DNA from: Woeseiaceae bacterium
GTDB taxonomy: Bacteria; Pseudomonadota; Gammaproteobacteria; Steroidobacterales; Woeseiaceae
Assembly (NCBI GenBank): GCA_021773115.1
Contig: JAJFKS010000003.1
Span: forward strand, 62,001 to 126,000
Direction of reading: 5' to 3'
Length of the DNA stretch: 64,000 bases
Shown here: positions 25,779 to 39,092 of the stretch, in pieces
Position numbering within the stretch: the first letter of the stretch is position 1
Layout: each line of letters opens with the position of its first letter
Made by a program: the position numbers and the translations under genes
Notes under the pieces: model-generated
What the model was told of the DNA's origin: nothing
Seen by the model: only the letters and a program-made list of their open reading frames with translations
Databases searched by the model: none

Positions 25779-28700
25779 TCACATAATTTGAAAGGTGGCG
25801 CGGGCGTAGATAACGCGACCGAGCAGTGAATACGTCAATGTATCCGTATTGCCATCCGACCACGATCGGACATATGGAGCATCTTCGTCGAGTAAGTTAT
25901 CCACACCCAGTCTCAAGACTATGTCGTCACTGAGCTTGTAGCTTGCCTGAATACTATGGTAGAGAACCGCGTCGATGTCGGTGCCGATTTGACCCGGCGC
26001 GCCGTTCCAATCCGTCGCTTCTCCGATAACTTGCAAATTGTAGGAACCAGACCACCGGTCGGTGTCAGCAACCCAAGACGCATTCGCTCGAAACTTCGGA
26101 TAACCACCTATACAACAGCCGACTCCACCGTCCCGAACGCGCGCATCGTCCCCTTCGAAGCCGACAATCTCATACTTTTGCAAGTGACTTGTATTGAGGC
26201 TAACCGTATTCTGGACTGCACCGATATCAAAGCCGTAAGTTGCACCAATGTCGAAGCCCTTCATGACTTCGTTACCAGTATTCGCGCTCTGTGTTGATAG
26301 AAAATCCACTTCGCCGGTAATTGAGTTTCGGGTGTGGTGCCCTGCGCCGCAAAACGCGTGCGAAAGCCCGGTGGAGGTATAACAAATATCGAGCTTTCTC
26401 GAACCGTCCGTCTGAGAAATTGCGTTGTCGATATCAATATCAAAATAATCAATGGTCAACGCCAATCCAGGAACGATCTCCGGCTCAATGACCACGCCGA
26501 CTGTAAACGTGTTCGCGTCCTCAGGTAGCAAATTCGGATTGCCGCCCTGGTCAGTAACGATAATATTTCCGAATTGCATGTAGCCGTCAGGAACGCCTGC
26601 GGCCTGACAGTTCATGTAAATAGCACTTGTCGGAGCCTGCGACGACCAATCGGAACATGGGTCAACCGTTGGAATCTGCCCTTCTCGAACGCCTGAGAAT
26701 ATCTCCGGGACGCTGGGCGCCCTAAATGCAGTTGAGTATGTGCCACGAAACTTAAGCGACGGTAGCACCTGCCAGTTCAGGCCGGCTTTATAATTGGTCG
26801 AATCACCGAACAAATCGTAGTCTGAATAACGAACAGCTAAATCCAGATTCAGTGCCTCGGCAAATGGAGCACCCGTTATCAGTGGAATATGGACCTCACT
26901 GTATATTTCAGTTGCCTCAATCTTACCCTCGATCGGATCCTGAGCGTTTCCGAGCGCCGCACCTGCTGACAGCAAGGAATCGGGATCCAGCCAACCGCTG
27001 TCTTCCCTGATTTCAATTCCAGCAGCAAATCCGACCGCACCCGCTGGCATATCAAAAATCGAACCTGTGACATTGGCCGTTATGCTTTTCTGCTCGTTTC
27101 CTCCGGTGTCACGCTGGTTGAATAGAAAGTACTCTCCCGCTTCAGCAGAAAGAGAACCTTCACCCAATAGATTGGCACAGGGTATTCCACCGCTTCCGCA
27201 GACAGCGGCATCCAGAGTTTGTGCGAATCGCTGTGTATTGATGTTATTAAGCAACGCATCGACGGCGTTGTTTCTGCCCCAGTTGAACGAAACGTCATAT
27301 GACCATTTGTCGCTGAGGTCGCCCTCTACGCCGGCAACAACTCGCCAGGTGTTAACTTCCTGTTCAAATATTCGTGCTCCGTATTCTGTCGTACGACGTG
27401 CGAGCACGATGATATCTTCGCCTGTCGGGTTCGTCGGATGAGCCGCGTCAAAAGAGAGGTTTCGAAGTGTCGCGGGGGATCCCGGTTGAGTAGAATTCCG
27501 CCAGTTGTAAAGAACTTCAACAAATGTTCGAGTCGAATCCGAAAGTTCAAAATTTCCGAACGTACTTACCGTGAAGCGCTCAACCGGATTTGAGGCATTA
27601 AAGAATGGATTGCTATTAAATCCATGACGTTGAATATCGAACGGTTCAAACCCGCCACCACTAATGAAATTTATCTGAGATCCATCGGGCAACGCAGCAC
27701 GACCTCCCGCGGTCGATGAACTGCCGGGCGTGCACTCAAGAGTATTGGTTCCAGATATATCGGCTAGTGAACATGGAGCTCTAGCGTCAAGCGGTGCCTT
27801 GCGACTAAGTTGATAATTTGCGTCAAATATCATGCTGCCTTTGTCGCCGGTTACGCCCCACGTCAGGTTCAAACGTGTTTCTTCGCCATCGCCGAAACTT
27901 GTTTCGCCGTACTTCGCATCCAAACGCAGGCCGTCATAGCTGTCTTTGGTGATAAAATTGACAACACCTGCGATTGCATCTGCGCCGTAGACGGCCGAAG
28001 CGCCATCTTTGAGAACTTCGACGCGCGACAAGATCGACGTAGGAATCATGTTCAAATCGACTGAGGCGTTAGCGCCCGAACCACCGTAAACGACTCGGCG
28101 GCCGTTAAGTAGAACGAGAGTTCTATTGATGCCTAGCCCGCGAAGGTTCACTTGGGTCGTTCCCCAGCCACCTCCGACCCAGTATGCCGCGTTAGAGTTG
28201 CCTGCGAACCCGGCGGATGCGGGCAGTCTTTGCAACAGCACCTCAACATTGCTCAAACCAGTATTGTCGATATCTGACTCAGTCAAAACAGTCGTCGGGC
28301 CGACACTCGACAGATCGAGACGCTTAATTCGGCTTCCCGTCACATAGATCTCTTCCATTTCTCGCGCACCATCATCGGATGACGAAGCGTCTTGCGCTGC
28401 AGCACCGGATGCGATGAAAACGGATGCGATGACAGCCCCAATTCTTTTCCCAAATGATCTGTTCTTTGAAGTCACGATTCCTTCCCCTTTATTGCGCTCT
28501 ATCACCTCATCTAGGGTGATTTGAACCACGCGGCTATCGGAAAGGCTGCCTGAGAGTCCGGAGTCTCTAAGCAAAATCGCCAGAGCATCCTGTATTTTGT
28601 AGTGCCCAACAACAGAATTTGCCTGCCGGGCTTCGGCAATATCGAAGGGGAAAAGCATAATTGTACCGGTCTGTTCTGCAAGACGATTTAACCCTTCGGC

Positions 28701-28823
28701 AGCATTCAGCGACGGTATGTTTATGTCGTGAAAGTGCTCATGATTTTGCTCGTCCGCAATACACAACGAACTCCATATGGCAAAAAGAAGCCAAATAGTG
28801 GGCGTATGCTTTACACGACACAT
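25779..28823 (-). CDS. TonB-dependent receptor with N-terminal STN signalling domain
   Basis: From ATG 28823 the product is 1014 residues: a signal peptide, an STN domain (about 30-105; NIPSLNAAEGLNRLAEQTG), a TonB box region EEIYVTGSRI, a plug (NLRGLGINRTLVLLNGRR) and a 22-strand barrel ending in an aromatic-hydrophobic C-terminus (ATFQIM). The STN domain and the upstream FecR and sigma genes indicate surface signalling. A second signal-peptide-like segment (GKRIGAVIASVFIASGAAA) lies inside, after the STN domain, preceded by an in-frame GTG with a strong ribosome site. ATG 28877 is another possible start. Substrate is inferred to be nickel or a nickel chelate from neighbours. Confidence 0.9.
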   Translation of the reverse strand: MCRVKHTPTIWLLFAIWSSLCIADEQNHEHFHDINIPSLNAAEGLNRLAEQTGTIMLFPFDIAEARQANSVVGHYKIQDALAILLRDSGLSGSLSDSRVVQITLDEVIERNKGEGIVTSKNRSFGKRIGAVIASVFIASGAAAQDASSSDDGAREMEEIYVTGSRIKRLDLSSVGPTTVLTESDIDNTGLSNVEVLLQRLPASAGFAGNSNAAYWVGGGWGTTQVNLRGLGINRTLVLLNGRRVVYGGSGANASVDLNMIPTSILSRVEVLKDGASAVYGADAIAGVVNFITKDSYDGLRLDAKYGETSFGDGEETRLNLTWGVTGDKGSMIFDANYQLSRKAPLDARAPCSLADISGTNTLECTPGSSSTAGGRAALPDGSQINFISGGGFEPFDIQRHGFNSNPFFNASNPVERFTVSTFGNFELSDSTRTFVEVLYNWRNSTQPGSPATLRNLSFDAAHPTNPTGEDIIVLARRTTEYGARIFEQEVNTWRVVAGVEGDLSDKWSYDVSFNWGRNNAVDALLNNINTQRFAQTLDAAVCGSGGIPCANLLGEGSLSAEAGEYFLFNQRDTGGNEQKSITANVTGSIFDMPAGAVGFAAGIEIREDSGWLDPDSLLSAGAALGNAQDPIEGKIEATEIYSEVHIPLITGAPFAEALNLDLAVRYSDYDLFGDSTNYKAGLNWQVLPSLKFRGTYSTAFRAPSVPEIFSGVREGQIPTVDPCSDWSSQAPTSAIYMNCQAAGVPDGYMQFGNIIVTDQGGNPNLLPEDANTFTVGVVIEPEIVPGLALTIDYFDIDIDNAISQTDGSRKLDICYTSTGLSHAFCGAGHHTRNSITGEVDFLSTQSANTGNEVMKGFDIGATYGFDIGAVQNTVSLNTSHLQKYEIVGFEGDDARVRDGGVGCCIGGYPKFRANASWVADTDRWSGSYNLQVIGEATDWNGAPGQIGTDIDAVLYHSIQASYKLSDDIVLRLGVDNLLDEDAPYVRSWSDGNTDTLTYSLLGRVIYARATFQIM
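28476..28490 (-). promoter_or_regulatory. Internal ribosome site and GTG start inside the TonB receptor gene
   Basis: On the - strand, AAGGGGAAGGAATC lies directly before an in-frame GTG at 28475. Translation from it would give an 898-residue receptor that starts with TSKNRSFGKR and a fresh signal peptide, without the STN domain. The match to the Shine-Dalgarno sequence is stronger than at either upstream start, so this may be a second start or the remnant of the original start of the receptor. Confidence 0.55.
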
Positions 28824-29037
28824 TCTATGTTGTTCTATCCCCAACAATTTGCCAGCTAAATTACTACAGCGATCCATCTTTCATAGCGGCCTTGTCAATA
28901 AGGAAACTCGCCAGTTGACAAAACCCGCAATAATAACGGAAAGTTTTTTTGATTTGAATTTTGCACTGTTGAAAGAAGTCGAAGTCGAATTAAATTCCCG
29001 CGCTAAGCCCGTACCGACTTTCTCTTGAAACCATTTT

Positions 29038-30168
29038 CTACTCGCTGAGTCCAGACAACAAAACACGATTGTTGTCGAGATACTGGACCCGTACTTTGAA
29101 ATTGGTTTCAAGGTACTCAAACATGATATCAATTTCGCCAACTGGGAATTGACCACCGACTCTCGTTTGCCTTATTGCCGGATCAACCTCGATAGAGATT
29201 ACCGTATACCGACTAATCTCATCGACAACCTGCTCCAGGGTATCGCCTGTAAACGACAACATCCCGCTTCGCCAGGACAATCGTTTTGCAATTTCCGGGG
29301 CTTGGCTCGTTTCGACGGAGTTCAGAGTATTGCCCGTCATTTCGTCTTCAATGCTTCGAATTGTCGCATTGCTGCCTGCAACGACTGTACCCAGAGTTTC
29401 CACAAAGACGTCATCTGTGATTGCATTCGCTTGGGACATCTGCGACGCCGCCCTCTCAATATTCACACGGCGTGACTGTTTCGTGTTCAGACGATTGACC
29501 GTTGCGAGTGCAACCTTGCCTTCCGTGACCGTGACATCAACAATACCGTCCTTAAGGTGAACTGTGAAGGCCGTTCCAACGGCCTGAACTCTACCTGTTC
29601 CGGCATAAACGCGAAACGGGGCTTTCTCATTCTTGGCAACGGTAAAATAGGCCTCGCCTCGCAACAACCTTATGTCACGATATTCATGACCATACTCAAC
29701 GCTGACAACACTGTTGGTGTTCAGCATCACCGCCGAGCCATCTACCAATGCGATTGACACCTGCTCGCCGACATTGGTTGAATAAATGCCATTGCTATCG
29801 TCGAATGATACTCGCTGCGTCCAGAATACCAACGCAAGTGCGACTACGACAACACTCAGCGCAGCCGTAATGGTCCTTTGTCGTTGTCCGAAAATTGAGC
29901 TGCAGAAGTTTGCTAATAAACCTCGGTCCGGATGAGATGGGGATTTTGCCAACGGCACTGCAAGTTCGGTAAGAACATTCATGTTGCCCCAAAGCTCCGC
30001 GAGGCATCTAAGTTCTTCACGGTGCACAGGACTACGACTGAGCCACGCGCCAAGGGCGAGCTTCTCTTCATGAGACGGCTCTCTGTCGCGATCCAGTTTA
30101 ATCAACCATGCAGCAGCTTCTGCTTCGATCGCCCTTCTATCCGGGAATTCCAAAATATTCTCGGTCAT
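29038..30168 (-). CDS. FecR-family anti-sigma / signal-transducing protein
   Basis: The 376-residue protein has an N-terminal FecR anti-sigma part (AAAWLIKLDRDREPSHEEKL, then LGAWLSRSPVHREEL), one membrane segment (about 99-115), the FecR domain (VGEQVSIALVDGSAVMLNTNS, LLRGEAYFTVAKNE, FRVYAGTGRVQAVGTAF) and a C-terminal STN-like domain (WRSGMLSFTGDTLEQVVDEIS). It overlaps the sigma gene by four bases. It should relay substrate binding at the receptor's STN domain to the sigma factor. Confidence 0.92.
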   Translation of the reverse strand: MTENILEFPDRRAIEAEAAAWLIKLDRDREPSHEEKLALGAWLSRSPVHREELRCLAELWGNMNVLTELAVPLAKSPSHPDRGLLANFCSSIFGQRQRTITAALSVVVVALALVFWTQRVSFDDSNGIYSTNVGEQVSIALVDGSAVMLNTNSVVSVEYGHEYRDIRLLRGEAYFTVAKNEKAPFRVYAGTGRVQAVGTAFTVHLKDGIVDVTVTEGKVALATVNRLNTKQSRRVNIERAASQMSQANAITDDVFVETLGTVVAGSNATIRSIEDEMTGNTLNSVETSQAPEIAKRLSWRSGMLSFTGDTLEQVVDEISRYTVISIEVDPAIRQTRVGGQFPVGEIDIMFEYLETNFKVRVQYLDNNRVLLSGLSE

Positions 30169-30767
30169 AATTTTTTCTCTATACTGACGCCCGTCGGCCG
30201 CCGCGGCAATCTGACAGACGCGTCGGCACCTTCGTGCCGTTCAATTATTGCCCTGCAATCAAGAATTCCCTTCAGCAGGTATTTCTCCACCGAACTAATG
30301 GACAACGACATGCGCTCTGCAATTTCCTTGTGCGACAGGCCATGAATCTTGCGTAGCAGATATACCTGGCGACACTTTTCAGGCAGTGTCGCTACCGCAT
30401 CGCAATAAAGCCCAAGTAGCTCTTGCGCCTCTACCTCAGCATCAGCGCCTGGTTCGCTTCCCAAATTAAAAGGAATACTCGATTCCTCGATATAGTCCGT
30501 GATCTTCAGGGACTTCTTGTTGAGTTTTGTCAGTGCCACGTTCTTAGCAATACGAAACAAAAACGCTTTAGGTTGTTCAATACTCTTTTTCTGCTCAGCT
30601 ACATAAGCACGCAAATAAGCCTCTTGTGCCACGTCCTCGATATCCTGCTGATCATAAAAAAATCGCGAAAGGAAGCGTTTCAGGAAAGTATTATTTTCCA
30701 GGAAAGCCGCTGATACTGCGGATATCGTGCGATTGTCGCTATGTTTCGATTCCGATTCCTGGCTCAT
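30165..30767 (-). CDS. ECF sigma factor (FecI-like)
   Basis: The 200-residue protein has sigma region 2 (FFYDQQDIEDVAQEAYLRAYV) and region 4 (LPEKCRQVYLLRKIHGLSHKEIAERM, SISSVEKYL), as in FecI-type extracytoplasmic-function sigma factors. It heads the - strand cluster and is predicted to activate the receptor operon when the FecR protein signals substrate. The ATG follows GAGCCAGGA-like sequence weakly, and the C-terminal tail overlaps fecR-like translation. Confidence 0.92.
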   Translation of the reverse strand: MSQESESKHSDNRTISAVSAAFLENNTFLKRFLSRFFYDQQDIEDVAQEAYLRAYVAEQKKSIEQPKAFLFRIAKNVALTKLNKKSLKITDYIEESSIPFNLGSEPGADAEVEAQELLGLYCDAVATLPEKCRQVYLLRKIHGLSHKEIAERMSLSISSVEKYLLKGILDCRAIIERHEGADASVRLPRRPTGVSIEKKL

Positions 30768-31049
30768 AGTGATCTATAAGTCTCTGTTGGCGGGCGTAAT
30801 TCCAGATCAATTGTAACCTAGCGCGTCAAAACGGTCATTCAAATCGCTCGATATGACTGATCGAATCAACTGTCTTACCGGCAATAGCAGCACGCCCCTT
30901 TCGGGCACTGTCACATGAGAAGACTATCGAAAGGTCGAAACCCGCAATCTATTTCGAATCGCATCGAATTTATATGAGTTGCGCGACGCAAGATTGTCTG
31001 CCGCACTCTGAGCTATTCACATGTGAAAAAGTTAGTGTATAGTCCGCGA
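30768..31049. promoter_or_regulatory. Divergent control region between metal-uptake and metal-efflux clusters
   Basis: These 282 bases separate the sigma factor gene (-) from the efflux cluster (+). No coding frame is convincing. The region contains related short words (GATCGAATC, TCGAATCGCATCGAATTT) around 30870-30970 that could be regulator sites. No promoter elements could be assigned with confidence. Confidence 0.4.
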
Positions 31050-31412
31050 ATGCGCTATTTCGCAAAGCCAATTCTTGTTCTAGCTTGCCTGTCGTTTCTG
31101 ACGATACAAATAGTTGGGTCGCATTTGCATGCCGATTATGGCGAGCACAACGCGGAAGAATCCCATGGCATAAATTTGCAGAATGTTTTTTCGCATGACG
31201 ACGGCCATGATAATGTGCATATCGACGTATCGGTGTTTGACAGTGCAGCGACATTACTAAAAGTCGACAACATCATCATCGAAAGCACGACCCCCATACT
31301 TCTGGTTACGTCGGTTGTTGGTTCGATATGGCGCAACTCTATGTCGAGACCGTTCAAGCTGGACAGACTTCGCTGGCGACCATTGCTGCGCGCACCTCCC
31401 CTAACTCCCTAA
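31050..31412 (+). CDS. Small His-rich exported protein upstream of efflux genes (CzcI-like position)
   Basis: From ATG 31050 the product is 120 residues with an N-terminal hydrophobic segment (ILVLACLSFLTIQIV) and His-rich stretches GSHLHADYGEHN and FSHDDGHDNVHID. A GTG at 31023 would add nine residues. Small His-rich periplasmic proteins often precede CzcCBA-type pumps and modulate or sense metal. I do not recognise a defined family; the role is inferred from position and composition. Confidence 0.6.
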   Translation: MRYFAKPILVLACLSFLTIQIVGSHLHADYGEHNAEESHGINLQNVFSHDDGHDNVHIDVSVFDSAATLLKVDNIIIESTTPILLVTSVVGSIWRNSMSRPFKLDRLRWRPLLRAPPLTP

Positions 31413-31508
31413 ACAGTCTTATATGAGGCATTGACGGGCAGCTTTGGCTGCTCCCGTGTCTTGTTTCTTTGATGAATGTGTTCAACTGAACGCATAGGGA
31501 GAGGTTAT

Positions 31509-32789
31509 ATGTGGCTATCACTCACGTGTCGAGTCACTCTTCTGTGCTTGCTGGTTTTCTACAGCACACACAGTTTCGCTCAGCCGGCGTCTGCAAACGA
31601 TCAGGTCGCTTTGAAATTAGATGCGGCCGTTGCCAGAACGCTCGAGCGCAATCCTCGCTTGATTGCCTATGGCTATCAGCTACGCGCCCAACAGGGTCGG
31701 CTTCTGCAAGCGGAGCTGAAGCCTAACCCAGAATTAGGACTGCACGTTGAAAACGCAGCTGGGTCCGGTGACTTTCAGGGTATTGACAGTGCTGAAATGA
31801 CGCTAAGTCTTGCCTGGGTATTGGAGCGCGGTAAACGCGAGCGCCGCGTCGACGCGGCACGTGTCGGCATCTCGTTACTCGAAGCCGAGGCAGAGATTCA
31901 ACGCCTGGATGCTGCAGCTGAAACCGCTCGCGCATTCCTCGATACGCTTGCACTTCAGGAGCGTCTGATTCAAACCGATGATGCGGTTGCGCTCGCGGAG
32001 CGAACGGCAGCGGCGGTAAAGAAGCGCGTGCAGGCAGGACGCACGCCTGCGGCTGATCTGGCGCGGGCAGAAGCTGAGCTTGTTCGCATGCGCCTGGACC
32101 GGGAGGATATCGAACACGCATTGCGGACATCACACCGGCGATTGTCTGCACAGTGGGGCGTATCACAGCCGGATTTTGCTCGTGTGAGTGGTGACGTGCA
32201 TCAGTTACCTGATCCGGAAAGCTATGCCCGTCTTCTCGATCGGCTGGAGCAAAACCCGGATCTGTCCCGATATCTAAATGAAAAACGTTTACGTGAGGCA
32301 GAATTGAGGCTGGCCGAGGCTCAGGCGAAACCGAACTGGCAACTTACTGCGGGCGTTCGTCGCCTGCAGCGAAGTGATGACCAGGCCTTCATCGCGGGTA
32401 TCACAATTCCTTTAGCGACGAGGAACCGCAATCAGGGCCGGATATCGGAAGCCCGTGCCCAACTTGCGATAACCGATGCGGATCGAGCCGCTACCCGTGT
32501 GCAGATCGAAACGCAATTATTCGCCTTGTATCAGGAGTTGCAGCACAGCTTGCATCGAGCGGCCGCGTTACGCGAAGAGATTCTTCCGCGCATCGAGCAG
32601 GCACTGAAAGAAACTGAGCGCGCTTACGCCGCAGGACGCTACGGCTATTTCGAATTACGAGTCGTGCAAGCCGAACTTCTGGACGCGCGTACGGCGCTGG
32701 TGGAGTCGAGCATTGATGCCCACCGACACCTAATTGAAATCGAACGATTGACCGGGACCACTGTAGGGTCCGCGGTCTCCTACCCATGA
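31509..32789 (+). CDS. CzcC-type outer membrane efflux protein (TolC family)
   Basis: From ATG 31509, preceded by GGGAGAGG, the product is 426 residues: a signal peptide, then the repeated helical hairpin regions of outer membrane efflux proteins (AELKPNPELGLHVENAAGSG, VLERGKRERR, VQAGRTPAADLARAEAEL). It forms the outer channel of a heavy-metal RND pump. The stop overlaps the start of the adaptor gene by four bases. Confidence 0.9.
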   Translation: MWLSLTCRVTLLCLLVFYSTHSFAQPASANDQVALKLDAAVARTLERNPRLIAYGYQLRAQQGRLLQAELKPNPELGLHVENAAGSGDFQGIDSAEMTLSLAWVLERGKRERRVDAARVGISLLEAEAEIQRLDAAAETARAFLDTLALQERLIQTDDAVALAERTAAAVKKRVQAGRTPAADLARAEAELVRMRLDREDIEHALRTSHRRLSAQWGVSQPDFARVSGDVHQLPDPESYARLLDRLEQNPDLSRYLNEKRLREAELRLAEAQAKPNWQLTAGVRRLQRSDDQAFIAGITIPLATRNRNQGRISEARAQLAITDADRAATRVQIETQLFALYQELQHSLHRAAALREEILPRIEQALKETERAYAAGRYGYFELRVVQAELLDARTALVESSIDAHRHLIEIERLTGTTVGSAVSYP

Positions 32790-34048
32790 GGTTTGCAATG
32801 AAAATGATACACATGATGATCGGGCTCGTTGCCTTGTTGGTTTGGGTTAGCGGTTGTACCGGCGTCGGCTCCGATGATGAGAGCTCAGGACAGGGCGGCC
32901 AAGGCGAGGCGACCGAAGCGGAACCCGCCAAGGGGCCGCATAACGGCCGGCTGTTGGTCGACGCTGACTTCGTACTCGAACTTGCGATTTTCGAGACTGG
33001 CGTACCGCCGGAGTTTCGCGTTTGGGTGACCGACGCCGGCGCACCTGTCGCACCGAAGGACGTCGACCTGCATGTAACCCTGACTCGGCTGGGAAATGTG
33101 AAAGATGAAATCGGCTTTGCCCGCCATGACGACTTTTTGCGTGGCGACACTGTCATCTACGAACCGCATTCCTTTGTCGTTTCGATTGAGGCCAAGTATC
33201 GCGGGCAGACTCACAGCTGGTCGTACGACAATTTTGAGGGCCGCACCTCAATTGGGGCGGAAATTGCCAAGGCGTTTGGACTTGATACAGAGCTAGCGGG
33301 CGACGCAGTGATCAACGAAACCATCACAGTCTATGGTCGCGTCGAACCCAATCGCGAGCAGCATCGGTCGGTTAGCGCACGCTTCAATGGCACGATTCAA
33401 TCTGTACAAGTATCCGCAGGCGATACAATACGAAAAGGACAAGCGCTCGCCACGATCGAAAGCAACGAAAGCCTCAACACCTATACGTTAACGGCACCCA
33501 TTGACGGAATCCTGACAGAGCGAGCTGCCAACCCCGGCGAACAAACCGAGAGCCGACAATTATTCACGATTATTGACACCAGCACAGTGTGGGCGGAGTT
33601 GGCGGTCTTTCCGTCGAATCGCGCTCGGGTTCGTGAAGGTGCGCGCGTCACCGTGCGAGGCACCGCCGGCGAAACGGAGTGGCAAGGCGTCGTTTCACGC
33701 ATAAGCACAGTCGCCCAGCCCAACCAGTCGGTGCTGGCGCGTGTGGTACTTGAAAACGCCAATGGGGCGTTGGTACCCGGTACGCATATAACGGCGGATA
33801 TCGAAATTGCCAAGCACAACGTGCCGCTCGCCGTGAAACGCACGGGCCTGCAGAGCTTCCGCGATTTCACCGTCGTCTATGCGCAGATCGGTGATGAGTA
33901 CGAGGTACGAATGCTCGAACTTGGCCGGCAGGATGCTGAGTGGATTGAGGTGTTGGGCGGGCTTGATGCCGGTACGCGCTATGTCACCACCAACAGTTAT
34001 CTCGTTAAAGCCGACATTGAAAAGTCCGGCGCTTCCCACGATCACTGA
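32786..34048 (+). CDS. CzcB-type periplasmic adaptor of the metal efflux pump
   Basis: The 420-residue protein has a lipoprotein signal (LLVWVSGC, Cys about 24), an acidic/Gly linker, and an N-terminal sensor-like domain (GPHNGRLLVDADFVLELAIFE) found in CzcB/CnrB relatives. It then has the membrane-fusion core: barrel-sandwich VSARFNGTIQSVQVSAGD and APIDGILTERAANPGEQ. It ends GASHDH, with two His. It links the inner membrane pump to the CzcC-like channel. A later in-frame ATG (32798) is possible. Confidence 0.9.
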   Translation: MRFAMKMIHMMIGLVALLVWVSGCTGVGSDDESSGQGGQGEATEAEPAKGPHNGRLLVDADFVLELAIFETGVPPEFRVWVTDAGAPVAPKDVDLHVTLTRLGNVKDEIGFARHDDFLRGDTVIYEPHSFVVSIEAKYRGQTHSWSYDNFEGRTSIGAEIAKAFGLDTELAGDAVINETITVYGRVEPNREQHRSVSARFNGTIQSVQVSAGDTIRKGQALATIESNESLNTYTLTAPIDGILTERAANPGEQTESRQLFTIIDTSTVWAELAVFPSNRARVREGARVTVRGTAGETEWQGVVSRISTVAQPNQSVLARVVLENANGALVPGTHITADIEIAKHNVPLAVKRTGLQSFRDFTVVYAQIGDEYEVRMLELGRQDAEWIEVLGGLDAGTRYVTTNSYLVKADIEKSGASHDH

Positions 34049-38141
<4,093 letters not shown>

Positions 38142-38385
38142 TTTCTCAGTCTCGGTATAAAAACGTCTCTTGCGCATTCCCATCTGCAACATCCTCCTCT
38201 CTACGGTGACAGAGTTTAGGTGTTGCAACGATCAATTGAATCCGCAGCCGTACTGTGTCATTCGTAAGCGAATTTGACGGGCGGCTGGTATGCACTCGGA
38301 AGCGGCCGCCAAGGTGTTAAACTACTGGCAGACTGCAGGTGATCCAAAGCGACATCGCCTGCGAAGCCGTTAGAAAGGGTAGTTC

Positions 38386-38733
38386 ATGATTAAACTGATT
38401 GTCGCCATTCACAGGCGCCCGGATATGACCGTTGAAAATTTCCAGGACCATTGGCTTAGGCAACACGCTCACTTGGTGAAGGAAAATCCCGCAACGAAGC
38501 GCTACATTCGGAAATATGTGCAATGTCACACCCTGCCGGATGAATATCAGCAGGATGAGGTTGCGTTCGACGGTACGGCTGAGATTTGGTTTGACAGCGT
38601 CGAGGACAAGGACGCCTTCTTCAACGATCCGGATTACCAAAAGGATATCCAGCCCGATGAAGCTCGTTTCGCCGACATGTCACGGACGGTATTCTTCGTT
38701 ACCGAGGAAATATCTGTCCTCGACAACACATGA
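38386..38733 (+). CDS. EthD-domain protein
   Basis: The 115-residue protein starts MIKLIVAIHRRPDMTVENFQDHW and continues with LRQHAHLVKENPATKRYI, the ferredoxin-like alpha/beta dimer fold of the EthD family. GAAAGGG precedes the ATG. EthD-like proteins are often small accessory or degradative enzymes with unknown substrates. It stands alone, and its function is unassigned. Confidence 0.82.
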   Translation: MIKLIVAIHRRPDMTVENFQDHWLRQHAHLVKENPATKRYIRKYVQCHTLPDEYQQDEVAFDGTAEIWFDSVEDKDAFFNDPDYQKDIQPDEARFADMSRTVFFVTEEISVLDNT

Positions 38734-39092
38734 GTGTATGTGCTCCACGCCTGCTGCTTGCCGAAAACGGAATTTGACTTGTAAGTAATTGATTTAATTA
38801 ATAGTCTGGCGCAAGGCGTCCGTTGCAAATGCAGTACCTATCACAACCGTGCAGAGCCGTGTCACACGATTCTCACACAGTGCTTTAGCCGGGTCTTTGG
38901 TGGGTGAATATCATTTCGCCACACACAGGCAGAGTTTTTTCCAAATCACTTTGCAGTCGCGACTTGCAATTTGGATGGAGGTTTAGCGCCATTGTGCGAA
39001 TGCCGTCTTATTTTTGCTGTTTGATCGTACGAATCACAGGGGTTGGCAACAAGTTCGCCGTTCAATGTACTCGCAAGGGTTTCGATCCAAGA
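38734..39092. other. Intergenic region at the left edge of the accessory block
   Basis: No coding frame is convincing in these 359 bases. The word TCACACGATTCTCACAC (38862-38878) occurs again inside the 3' end of the integrase gene (48099-48115). It lies close to where the accessory genes begin. No tRNA or tRNA fragment is visible here. Confidence 0.4.
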
